A stretch of 64,000 nucleotides of DNA from Eretmocerus hayati (lineage: Eukaryota > Arthropoda > Insecta > Hymenoptera > Aphelinidae): assembly GCA_029851415.1 (NCBI GenBank), contig CM056742.1, positions 97,198,976 to 97,262,975 on the forward strand, in the 5' to 3' direction. Positions 10,740 to 20,795 of this stretch are shown one piece after another. Within the stretch, counting starts at the first letter, position 1. Every line of letters starts with the position of its first letter. A program made the translations under genes and the position numbers. The notes under the pieces were generated by a model, which did no database searches, was not told the origin of the DNA, and was given only the letters and a program-made list of their open reading frames with translations.

Positions 10740-12245
10740 ATGGCAGATCCGTTGGAAGAGCACTGCAAAGAGAGAGGACTTGGACCCTCCGTTCTGGTGG
10801 CGAACCTGGGTGAGCAAGCAGGCCCCTCGTCATCGTCATCATATGGTTGCAGCTCCTCGCAGATGGGTCACTTGGTTCGTGAGGAGTATGTAGATACGAA
10901 TGAACATACGTCTCAGCACACATGTAATGGTGATCGAGGTGTTTTCTGTCATATTTGTGGTGAATTTGAGTTACGCAAAAACCAGAGGAGCATCACCAAA
11001 GACAATAGAATCTCCTACAAAGAATGTTACGGATTCGCGATGTCTGTAATGGCATGGTCACCTGATTCTCTCTGTTCGAAGTGTCGTGTGATGCTGTTCC
11101 AGTCTTGTGAATTTGTGAAAAGAGACTGGTTGAGGATTGCTTCGCCAGGTTTGTGGAGGAAACCATCAACTCGTGAAGACTGTCACTTCTGCATGACAGA
11201 CGTCCAAGGCATCAGTGCTGAGACTAAATGTAGAATCAAGAATGCGACCGTCCCTACGATGACAGTGCCAGTACTATCTCCTAATCTCCATCAGAAAGCT
11301 CCGATTTTGATTGTTTCCGATGTAGAATCTGGCAGTTGGAAGGTAAGTCAGAGTGAAAACAAAGAAGGGGTTGAGACCGATGACGCTGAAGGTGTGGGGC
11401 ATGGGATTGAGGAGGATCGCAATGAACAGGAAGCTGAAGTCCAAGATGACGCAAGTGATGAAACCAGTTCCAATGAGACGTCTGCGGAAGAAGAAAGCGA
11501 AGAATACATTTCTGCTGGTGGAAACTGTGTCCCAAAACTGTTCAACCAGAAGCAGTTGAATGATTTCGTCCGAGATGGAGATTTACCGAAGGATGTTGCT
11601 GAGTTCATGGCGGCCGAGTTGGTGAGACGAAAACTGGTCCAGCCAGGAACTAAATCCTCAGTATACAGGCAAAGAGACATTGAATTCCGGAAATTTTTCG
11701 ACTGGGATGATGATGTCCAATTGGTATACTGCACTGATATCCCTGGTTTGATGGATGAACTCAAGAAAAATGTGAACAATGAATGAGAAGGAGAGGAGAG
11801 CGTGGATGAATTTCAAAGAAGTCTCAGAAAACTTCTTAGGTAACCACAAGAGTGATCGATTTGAAGATATAATGATGGACCTCCTCAAAAGTTATAAGGA
11901 ATTGGGCTGTTTGATGAGTCACAAGGTACACTTCCTAGACTCCCTCCTAGACTACTTTCCTGAAAATGTAGGTGACTACAGTGAAAAGCAAGGTGAGTCG
12001 TTTCATCGGGACATTAAGGTGATGGAGACACGATACCAAGGTTCTTGGGGCGTCAACATGATGGCGAACTACTGCTAGATGTTGAAGAGGTAAAACACGA
12101 AAAAAGGTGCAAGAGACCAAGAAATCCTTTGCATAGACAATTTGAGGAGAAGAAGACTCGGTATAAGCGAAACAAGGTCGAGTGGGATCTAGATTCTTGC
12201 GATTCTGGTAGCACGAGTGGAGCTATCCTGGTACATTTGGGTTAA
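10740..12245 (+). pseudogene. Transposon A gene: Cys-rich, transposon-type protein with core deleted
   Basis: I recognise a protein family found in many arthropod and cnidarian genomes as repeated copies, without a certain superfamily name. In order: a zinc-binding region (CHICGEFELRKNQRSIT ... CSKCRVML), the DCHFCM box after LWRKPS, a long acidic linker, a domain FNQKQLNDFVRDGDL ... FRKFFDWDD ... VYCTDIPGLMDEL ending at 11786, then in another frame (from 11779) WMNFKEVSENFLGNHKS, CLMSHKVHFLDSLLDYFPENVG, GESFHRDI and RYQGSWGVNMM, then a stop where Trp is expected. From my memory of the family, about 250-300 residues that should lie between the two parts are missing. So it is internally deleted, shifted and stopped. 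The likely start is MADPLEEHC at 10740. Confidence 0.7.
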
Positions 12246-12249
12246 AATC

Positions 12250-12292
12250 TACAATTTAGGTTAGTTAGGTTAGAGTTTAGGTTAGAATAGAC
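12250..12292 (+). repeat. Short TTAGG-like run
   Basis: Several copies of TTAGGTTAG-like sequence follow the broken transposon A gene. TTAGG is the usual insect telomere unit, but this stretch is only about 40 bp and imperfect, so it is more likely a chance or internal microsatellite. Confidence 0.5.
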
Positions 12293-12329
12293 ATTCTATG
12301 AACTCAATATAACATTATTCATGTGAGTT

Positions 12330-13010
12330 CGTTTTGTTCTTTCTAATTTATCCTGATTCATCCGTCATTGGTTGAGCCCCCTCTGCGGTGTGCACGACCT
12401 TGACGAAGACCATCTCGTTTGGCATAACGGAAGGTCAGGTGGGGGCCTTGTTAGACTGAGAAACACACCAAATCTCGGATCAACGGTCCCACCGGAGCCA
12501 AAACGACGTGGCAATACCATCGAGAATACGATTCCGAATACTTTGTCACGAGTGCCACTGAGGGTACTTCGTCGCGAGTACAGCTTTGAGTACTTTATTA
12601 CGAGTACGACTCCGGGTACTTCGTCACGAGTACCACTCTGAGGACTTCGTCACGAGTACCACTGTAGGTGCTCCGTCACGAGTACCACCTCGGGCACTCC
12701 GTCGTGGATCTTTTCCCGAATACTCGATCGAAAATATGAAATTGAAATTCCGATGACGGTTATCACTTTGGGGGGTCAAAAATCGAAATTTTTTTTATCA
12801 GTATTCGGACGTAAAATCATCTGTTTTTTCAGAATCCGAAGTCAAAATTCCGATACCACCAGTAGAAATTTTTTCTTCCACGGTTATCTCGAAATTGTGA
12901 CGTAGCCTGGCTCAACTGATATCATTTTTGGATTCAGCGCTCGATTTTACGTCGATCTATGTGGGTCGCGTTCTTGGTAAACGATTCTTTTTCTGAATTG
13001 TGGACCGGTG
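12330..13010. repeat. Right TIR of transposon A
   Basis: Inverted copy of 7124-7240 plus 8963-9681, including subterminal tandem repeats at 12,535-12,715 with core GTACTTCGTCACGAGTAC. It ends CTGAATTGTGGACCGGTG before the TTA duplication. It is uninterrupted, which shows where element B entered the other TIR. Confidence 0.85.
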
Positions 13011-13013
13011 TTA

Positions 13014-13606
13014 TCTTTTCAACATATCTTTGAGTAGAATTTGTTTCCCAGATAAATGAAAAAAGGAGTTGGATAACGCCTGTTCCTAAAAATTGTGATC
13101 CTAATATGGTTGAAAATCACGGTTCAATCTCAAAAACTTTAATCTTTGCAAAACTACTCGACTCTTCAGTTGGAAGGAAACTCTCCACATTTCTTCAGGA
13201 ATTCATTGTGAAAGAATAACATGGCTCCATGCCTAAACGCTCTACAGTGACGAATCTATTATGTTTTAAAGAAGACAAAATGAGTGCTCTCACAATAAGG
13301 CTCAAATTGATGCAATTTACACCGATATGGTGAAAGCATTCAATTCCGTTAATCTCTGTTTTTTGCTTGAGAAATTAAATAATTCAGGCATTACTGGTTC
13401 TCTTTTAGAATGGATAGAATCTTATTTGACAGGAAGATCACAGAGCGTAAGGATGGATGCAGTGGAATCTGATGGTTTTCCGGTTAATTCTGGAGTGCCC
13501 CAGGGTTCCCATTTAGGCACTCTATTTTTCAATATGAGCATGAATGATGTAGCTAAGTGTGTAAAGCACGCAAGAATCGTACTCTTTGCTAATGATCTTA
13601 AGATAT
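13014..13606 (+). pseudogene. LINE ORF2 reverse transcriptase, central part
   Basis: Continuation of the CR1/Jockey-like RT. Visible motifs are SWITPVPKN-like text (W replaced by stop or changes), IFAKLLDSSVG, YTDMVKAFNSVN (RT domain 3, usually a D in KAFD), GVPQGSHLGTLFFNMSMND (domain 4) and IVLFANDLKIF (domain 5). The catalytic FADD box is FAND here, so an essential Asp is lost. It is interrupted after KI by MITE C at 13,607. It polymerises cDNA in active relatives; this copy is dead. Confidence 0.75.
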
Positions 13607-14480
13607 TCGAGGTGTGTGGCGACAGCCACGCCGCCCTATCGGGCTCTGCCGTAAGCTGTCTCGGTGCCAACAGCGCATCGGTTCGATATGGTTTACCGCA
13701 GCGCGTGCTGGCGCGGACCCAGCAGTGTGTATACAAGGCTAAGTTTCTACATCAAAATTATGAATAATAGCACGTTCGACGGAGTTTGGAAGAGCAGAGG
13801 CACCCTCGCACAGAGCTTCTCGATGTCTATCACCCGTAGGTTAACATCATACCATGTTGCATGCGAGTCCGAGGACTCGACCTTACAACACGCCTCTCCA
13901 CCTATCCTTTACCACCCAGGAAGCCGCACAAGGACGGTACGAGCTTGGGAAAATCGTATGTGTGCTTGGCCTCCTTACTCGAACCCTCACTCGCTCTTGC
14001 GTGCCCCATTCACCAACCGGGCGACGAGAGACGAGTGGGAAGATTTTGTAAGTAAATGCACGACTGCATCCATTCAGTCACCCAAGTCCTGACGGACCCA
14101 GGTGTTCACGGGGAGCCAACGCGAATATGAATAATAGCAATATTGAATGTCTTACCTGGTGAATTTCAGTGATTTGGCGACTTGGTCGGGTATGCGGAAT
14201 GTGTACATTATATGATCCGGATCCGCCACCTCATATTCAGTAGTGCATCTCCACATACCCGACCCTCCATATGTCATCAAATCACTGAAATTCACTAGGT
14301 AAGACATTCAATATTGCTATTATTCATAATTTTGATGTAAAAACTCAGTCTCGTATACACACTGCCGGGTCCGCGCCAGCCCGCGCTGCGGGGAATCATT
14401 TCGAACCGATCAGCTGTTGGCACCGAGGCAGCTTGCGGGAGAGCCCGACAGGGCGGCGTGGCTGTCGCCACGCACCTCGA
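13607..14480. mobile_element. MITE C copy 1 (with nested R1-like fragment)
   Basis: Inverted-repeat element with ends TCGAGGTGYGTGGCGACAG and inner palindrome GCGACAGCCACGC, flanked by AT (13605-13606 and 14481-14482). It splits the LINE RT within LKIF. Each arm is about 160-200 bp. A second copy at 33,548-34,061 lacks the extra 354 bp found here at 13,773-14,126. Short ORFs across the arms (for example MAPRQL..EPDRAAWLSP) are artefacts. Confidence 0.85.
13773..14126 (+). mobile_element. 5'-truncated R1-like LINE 3' end
   Basis: This insert is absent from the other copy of MITE C and is flanked by a 13 bp direct repeat ATGAATAATAGCA (13760-13772 and 14127-14139), the hallmark of target-primed reverse transcription. 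Its plus-strand translation contains CESEDSTLQH, a leucine-rich stretch, and DEWEDFVSKC, which resemble the C-terminal tail of R1-clade ORF2 proteins. No poly(A) tail is visible, which fits R1-type elements. Confidence 0.65.
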
Positions 14481-15222
14481 ATACTGCCAGATAAAAAATA
14501 ATGGAGATTCGATTCTACTCTAACAAGATATTGATTCGGTGCATAGATGGTGTGAAGATAATTGTCTCAAGTTTCATGACAAAAAGTGCTGTATAACATC
14601 TTTCCATCAGACGAAAGAGTTACTGATTAATTTTCCTTATAAGTTAGATATTTCATCTTTGCATAGAGTCTATGAAGTATAGGACTTGGGGGTAGTTTTT
14701 GACCATCACTTGAAGTTTGATACTCATATGAGAATTATACGTAATAAGGCAATGAGGACTCTAACTGTAATAAAATGAGAATCTACATCTTTTAAAAATC
14801 CAAGTACTCTCTGTACACTTTATTTCTCACTGGTGCGCTCAACAATGATGTATGCCTCTTCAGTCTGGATCCCAAGTGCAAAGATACATATAAAAGAGTT
14901 TGAAACTGTTCAGCATAAATTCCTTCAATTTTTAGCAAGATTCTCAGGCTAACCTATGAGTATGACTGATCATGACTATTCTGAAATTAGCGAATCATTT
15001 GCAATTCCCTCGATTGAATCTTTCCGGACTTATCAAGATGTTTCCTTTTTGTTTAAACTGCTGAATTGTTATATCGACTGCTCTGATCTCTTGGGTGAAG
15101 TGATGATAAGAATTCCAGATATTAGGCTGAAGCGAAATGAGATTATTTTTATTACTAATCAACTAAACTCAAAATCATCTTTAAATAGGCTATGCCAGAC
15201 TGAAAATGAAAATCATGAATGA
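14481..15222 (+). pseudogene. LINE ORF2 reverse transcriptase, C-terminal part
   Basis: Resumes the RT after MITE C. IDS.HRWCEDNCLKFHDKKC, then DLGVVFDHHLKFDTHM, VRSTMMYASSVWIPS and EFETVQHKFLQFLARFSG are typical of the RT thumb and connection region in this LINE class. The final frame 14956-15222 ends in ENHE and is probably the ORF2 C-terminus; the AT-rich sequence after it would be the 3' untranslated region. At least three stops or frame changes are present. Confidence 0.75.
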
Positions 15223-15485
15223 TTTGAGTACTGTGGCATTTCAATGGTCAAATTCAAGTTTGTTGCCCGAGAAAATATTTTAGAATACTGTTAACCAGAT
15301 GAATTATTCACTTTATGGTATAATTCTTTCCCAAGTTGAAATGAAAAATTGAAAAGAATGGGAAATCGATAATTTTTGATCTGTTGCTGCTGAACGATGA
15401 CATCAGATATCCTTTTCATTTTTTATATTATTCAATTTCTTGATTAATCTTTCATGTCTTAGCAAGATGTGGAATATCTTCTTCT

Positions 15486-16265
15486 TTATATTATAACATG
15501 GATTGTATGATGATGATTTAAGTGGTCTTCGGTACCGTGATCTTCTGAAAATAAAAAAAATGCTAATCTTCGTAGAGTTTTCACTGGAATATGAGGATTT
15601 ATTACACGTACTCCTGAAATGATCACCTTGGCTACACTCCTGTGTACTATTTCATCTCGAGAACCATTCGTTAGAGCTTGTTCATCTGCTGTAGCTATTT
15701 CGTGCCATGAAATTTGGAATAAATCGAAATCAAGCTGATTGTTTTGACCTTTCTGGATATTAGGTGGAGCTTGTGTTGAGCTTTCTGGACCACTTTTCTG
15801 TATACTGTTTGATGATGTACTGGGGTTTTCTGAAGGTGTTCTTTGTATGTTGTCTAAATTTGATATTGAGAGAGGCAATGATGCTTTTGAGCTCACACTG
15901 CTCATTGAAGAATCTGACCGAGAAAGAATGGACGAGTCATTTTCTTTTTCATTTGTGGAAATAGAAGACAAGTCGCAGTCTTCGGTCGGCCCCTGTTCAA
16001 GTGGGAAGCTTAAGATAGATATATTGGTGGACCATTCCTCGTCATCCTGCAGCAACATGATAACCTCATTCTTTTTGAGTAACAGTACTGCATCGTGCTT
16101 AATAGGGGTCCCAGACGTCTCAAGAACGAGAGAGTGGCCATTGATGCCCAATTCTAAATTCGTTAGCTCTATAATGTAGTCGATAATTTTTGTGCCATTT
16201 TCGTTAACAATGACGGAGCATTTGTAGATCCGATCGCAGCTCCATACTTGTAAGGCACATGCCAT
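15486..16265 (-). CDS. Accessory protein of a DNA transposon
   Basis: An intact 259-codon frame. The N-terminal 95 residues (RIYKCSVIVNENGTKI, then LVLETSGTPI, KKNEVIMLLQDDEEWS) look like a ubiquitin/CIDE-N-type fold with a predicted input domain and acidic C-terminal strand. A long Ser/Asn/Pro-rich linker follows, then a C-terminal block HEIATADEQAL and DEIVHRSVAKVIISG...LRRLAFFLFSEDHG. I recognise this arrangement from proteins that travel with the zinc-finger transposase family encoded upstream on the same strand (17.0-19.7 kb). Its biochemical role is unknown. It is the only unbroken frame of this element. Confidence 0.45.
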   Translation of the reverse strand: MACALQVWSCDRIYKCSVIVNENGTKIIDYIIELTNLELGINGHSLVLETSGTPIKHDAVLLLKKNEVIMLLQDDEEWSTNISILSFPLEQGPTEDCDLSSISTNEKENDSSILSRSDSSMSSVSSKASLPLSISNLDNIQRTPSENPSTSSNSIQKSGPESSTQAPPNIQKGQNNQLDFDLFQISWHEIATADEQALTNGSRDEIVHRSVAKVIISGVRVINPHIPVKTLRRLAFFLFSEDHGTEDHLNHHHTIHVII

Positions 16266-17034
16266 CTGTAAAAAGATGATACATACGATTATGGAATCTC
16301 AAAGATTGGGACTAGTCTTATCTCTATCCTGAGGCAGCTATCCTACATGTAAATGGATCGAGGTTGTCAAATTTGACTTTTCCATGACGATTTCGCAAAT
16401 ATTGTATTTGTTTGGAATTGGCCATCGAGTGATCGTGAATAATTTTATATATCTCTGAGAACAAAGTGCAATCGATTGAGACAATAGTTTTTAGTAAAAG
16501 CCAAACTATATTGTAAGATATTCAAATAATCTATAGCCATTATGATGGAATCTGGAGGAAATTATGTCCGTAACTACTCCTTTTTTAATTTTTTTCAAAT
16601 TCCTCATTTTTGTAGTCCAGTACGGAAATCGTCGATCTACTTTCAATTTTCCACAGCTATTCGGCATCACAATTATTATACCTTGCCCGGAATCAAACAA
16701 ATCCTGGGCTATTTTAGTCTGACAGGACAACTGCCTTAAGGATATGCAGATTATTGCCAGAAGATGATTGAAAGCTTTGATGCCGTTAATAGAATGGAAA
16801 GCATATGGCTATTGGGTCAGAATCGGAACCCCTTCCCAATCAATTTTATTTGTGATTGAAATACATCCATCCAATCTGCGATGAAAACTCTGGTAGCACA
16901 GTCGTAACTATGATGTTAGGAATGTTTCGTTAAATAAAACTTGCAAGTTCTATGCATATGGAGTACAAGCTTCAAACCTCGGGCCATCTGTTATCCCAGT
17001 CCCAATTCGTGCAAACGGCGTAATCACACGAGTT
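16266..17034. other. Spacer between transposon genes
   Basis: AT-rich sequence between the transposase-like gene and the accessory gene, both on the minus strand. It has only short frames and no motif. It may contain the promoter of the accessory gene, but I cannot point to a site. Confidence 0.4.
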
Positions 17035-19689
17035 TTATAGATCCGGATCGAAGGGAGTGCATTTTGCCACCAGGACTGGGACAGAATTCATGTTAGACTG
17101 CAAGAGAGGATCCGGGCAAAGTAAACAGGAATGTGGGAATACTTCAACATAGCCATAGCTCGGTTCTTGTGTTTCATAATCTACTATCTCATAGACACCT
17201 AATTCTTCACAGAACACTATCTCATCAGTTTTACCGACAAACAGTAACTGTGAGGTTTCATCTATCAAAATCAATTGTATAGAACGAATGAGATAATTCC
17301 CGAGCCGAGTTCTCCCAACGCATACAATCATGCCATTGGCGTACGTAATTCCTCGAAAGGTAACACTATTTGTAACGTTAATGCGATCCATTCCATGAGA
17401 ATTCATGTATTCATCCATTATAGAAGTTAAGTCTGAGTCATATTCATTTTTTTCGAATGGTTTCAACTTGATTGGCTTCGAGAATTGTTGGCATGAATCA
17501 GTATAAATACTCTGCATCCTTTCATGAGTTTCTGCTAAAGTTTGATTGATATTTTTGAAATTGCCCAGATCCTTAGTCAATGACTGGAAATAGTAATGTT
17601 TGCCTTCGTACCTCAAAGTTGAGCTTCTTTTAAGTGGTCCAAAATGAAGTATCAGATCATAATAGTGCATCAAGTATTCATGTTTTGGGCGTAGTGATGC
17701 TCGCTTGAAATTTGTAGCACGCTAGTTCAAATATTTTTCACAACGAATCTTGAAAACTAATATCTGCCTCATAGATAGAGAATATGAGCATACTGTCAGG
17801 CAAATTTCTCGGAGTGCTAATATCATTTGCCACACTTCATCTTCAAAATTTCGAACCTGATCAGCAACTACTATAGGCAATATAGTGATGATTCGTCTAA
17901 TATTACTGGTGTTCCCTGACAATTTTTTCAATCTTTTGCCTTTTCAAAATGATATCAGGGATGGTCTGTTTAGTCTCACCCTCAAATTCAAAATCATTCA
18001 ATCTGTAGTTGAGTAAACCTAGGTTGAACCACTTCTTAATTTTGACAAAATATTCAATGCAAAGCCACAAGTCATATGGTACGAACCCTTCAAACAAATC
18101 ATGATCAATACATGGCGGAAGGCCAGGTTTTGAGACATGGTATTCTTGCAGATCGTTGAATGCCGAGTTGAATTTTATGCCTCTGACGATTTTGCCTGTT
18201 CGTTCTGCCTCAGACGCATCTTTCGAGTATTCCTCTACTGAACGGAGTAGTCTAATCACCGTTGGATTTGCAATGAACTCATCCAACGATGTACTGCAAT
18301 ATCGACAAACGTATCTGTTTTTGCTGAATGATTCTATGTAACCCCCGATACCATGACTTCCGAGATTGTCGCCACACAAACATACAAGACCCGCTTTGAA
18401 GTTAATGACCCCGTTTTCTGTTTGGATATCGATGCCCTTTGTCTCTAAAATCTTCAAATCTCTCACCAGAGGCTTCAGAATTTCTTCCCGACCAAATTCT
18501 TTCTGGTGTTTTTCCTTGCACAGAAATACTAATTTTATATTTTTCAGCTTGGAACGTAAGTAACAAGGTAGATTAAGAAGACTCATATAAAAACCTATTA
18601 GTTTATTCTTTTTCTTGTAAGAGCCAAGCGGGTTGCATACTTCAAACGCATCTTAGAATAAGGCCAATCGTAGAACGTACGGTTGTTGTAAAAAAGCGCT
18701 AGACTTGATAACTTTTCCGTCATTGAATTGAGTTTCTCTACCCCAAACTTATTATGAATGGGAATTTGAACAGGTGGGACGTATTCGAAGTTTTTCTCAA
18801 AGAATTTCTTGCGACAATACGAATTCCTAAGACACCCTTCTTCCGAATCGAACATAGCTGGCTGGAACGCAAATGAACTAGAAAATGAGCTCATAACGAG
18901 TTCTTTATGGGAATCGGACAGTTCTGATTTAGAAAGAGAATCCAAAAATCTCTCTTGACATTTGAGGAAACTGTTATAGTTCGCGTTTACAATCATCTGG
19001 ATAGTCGGTTCTGGTAGAAAGTGATCAGATGATAAACACGCGAGCGTTTTGGCATGACTCTCGATCATCTCGTGTTTGAAATCCACATATCTATCATCAA
19101 TATTGAAACCTCCCTTCTTATCTGACTTCATCTCAGATCCACTTGTACGACGATCATTAATCCGACTCACATTCTTAGACTGCAAGATAGTACCGGTGCT
19201 ATGGGCATTTGAGTCGTCGGGAATATTTACGGGGAAGTTTTCATCACTTTCAGAGACTATCACACTCGACTGCTCGCAATGGGATGAAGAATCTATATCA
19301 GAAACGCCGATTGACCCTGGAGAGAGATGAGGGTTCAATTTTGGAACGTTGAAGCCATCATCAACGCGTGAGAACTCTTCTAAAGTGATCGAATGTGAGT
19401 CGTGGAGGTCTTTGTGTACTTTTGATACGTGAGCCTTGTAACAAATGTCATTGGAAAAATATTTCTCCTCTGGAAAACAGTGAGGGCAAACGATCCTACC
19501 ATTCTTAATTTTTACGTGCTCTCTGTAGTGAGCCTTCAACAATTTGCCACTTTGGCATTTAAATTTGCAGTCTCCAAAAAGACAACGATGAAGACCGTCG
19601 AGGGCGTTTTCGTGTGTGCGGAGCAAATGTTGTTTGGAGCTAAGATAAGATGTGCACAGCACATTACATCCCGCTTCATTTGCACCCAA
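17035..19689 (-). pseudogene. Zinc-finger transposase-like gene, broken
   Basis: Read right to left: 19689-18598 (363 codons) has three C2H2-like units (HLLRTHENALDG, CKFKCQSGKLLKAHYREH, CPHC...CYKAHVSKVH), an acidic linker and a helical region ending TRKRIN. After a deletion, 18586-17903 carries LVFLCKEKHQKEFG, LVRDLKILETKGI, GDNLGSHGIGGYIESF, CRYCSTS and PPCIDHDLFEGFVPYDL. A frame change leads to 17931-17722 (KLSGNTSNIRRIITILPIVV) and another to 17673-17035 (MHYYDLILHFGPLK, YEGKHYYFQ, LAETHERM). This matches an animal transposase-like family in which the DNLG.H and HDLFEG boxes are the strongest landmarks and which distantly recalls the CACTA TNP2 layout. I infer DNA-binding plus nuclease function for active relatives. 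Two frame changes and one internal loss make it dead. Confidence 0.6.
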
Positions 19690-20587
19690 TTATCACTTTT
19701 GCATCGTTGCTGTGATTTATTTGATGTTTATTATATTGATCAATTCTATCGACTTGCAAATCACATGTACGACAAGTGAACATGATGCCTCGTCAAGTGG
19801 TATAAGGATTTTGGGGAAAGTAGGGTTGGCATAAATTGCGTCACGCTTGACTTTCCTCCCGAATAAGGTTGCAGGACCTTGTATATCCTGAAAAACATAA
19901 TTAAATCGGTTGTCGTCATTCAGCAATGTAAAAATTATCATTTTTTAAAACCACTGCAAGCCAATACGATAACATTCAAACTCAAGTTCAGGACTTTCAA
20001 GGTGGCAAGTCTGCACCTTTATCGTGGAACATTTGTGATTTTTGGAGTTAAGACGATTCATTCCGTGGAAAATAGTCCCTTGATGTCCGAAACTCAGTAC
20101 GCGCACAGAGCAAAAATATGCGTACGACCCACTCCAATACGGTTGCAATGACCTGTTATACTTGATAAAGCACATCATATCAGTACTGCTCACAACACAA
20201 AAATTGGAGGTTATAGGACAGCAAAATTATTCCGTCTCCAGTACAATGGAATCTAGACCGAAAAAAAATCTAATGGGCCGAAGTCACTAGTAGGCAAAAG
20301 TAATATATCTTATACATCACCGTACCTTGTCTCGATGTCTCGCTCTGATTTTGCACTGCAGTGGTGTTGAAGAATTCTGGTGTTACCGAACACTACTCAG
20401 GTCATGCAGGAACAGCAAGCTGTGATGAATGATACCATTTTACAATCGTGCGAAAGGAAAAACCAAATAGAAGCATAGCCTGCGTAAACATTTTTTAACC
20501 TACGAACTTTTGAACCTATACATATAATCAACACAACTAGTGTATGTGAACAACTCAGAATAAAGTTATAGATATTTTTGTCAACTT
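19690..20587. other. Non-coding, probable remainder of the 15.5-19.7 kb element and flank
   Basis: No gene that I can support. Short frames on both strands do not match a family. I searched by eye for an inverted terminal repeat partner near 15.0-15.5 kb and found none, so the outer ends of the transposon are not located. Confidence 0.4.
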
Positions 20588-20795
20588 GGGGCCACCGGGA
20601 CTTCGTGCTTAAGGTCCTTGCCTTCAACGCAGGAGGCTATAGGGTACGAATCTCGGCCGCCACCGATTTGTATTTTCATCAAAGCTTCTCGGTGGTTACG
20701 GTGGTATAGAGCCCATCTCAAACTGCAGGTCCCGCAGAAGAATCTCGAAAAAAGGTGGGAAATGCGTCAATAAAAAAAAAATAATAAATCTAATC
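20588..20795 (+). repeat. tRNA-derived SINE
   Basis: The head resembles a tRNA: GTGCTTAAGGTCCTTGCC as an A-box region, an anticodon-arm-like GCCTTCAACGCAGGAGG, and a B-box GGGTACGAATCTC. A body follows and then an A-rich tail (AATAAAAAAAAAATAATAAA). This is the usual layout of a SINE transcribed by RNA polymerase III from the internal promoter. The parent tRNA is not certain. Confidence 0.7.

Larger units (their letters stand above)
7124..13010. mobile_element. DNA transposon A (5.9 kb, long TIRs, TTA target duplication)
   Basis: The element begins CACCGGCCCACAATTCAG and ends with its inverted complement (one mismatch). It is flanked by TTA at 7121-7123 and 13011-13013, and removing it with one TTA makes the interrupted LINE RT frame continuous at LFY/LFN. 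Each end carries a TIR of roughly 0.7-0.8 kb that includes tandem subterminal repeats; the left TIR is itself interrupted by a foldback element at 7241-8962. Between the TIRs lie a 24 bp minisatellite and one broken gene (10,740-12,245). A 3 bp TTA duplication occurs in PIF/Harbinger elements, but the encoded protein does not look like a PIF transposase to me, so the superfamily is left open. Confidence 0.85.

Noticed and set aside
12250..12292. Interstitial telomere
   Set aside because: Too short and irregular compared with TTAGG arrays.
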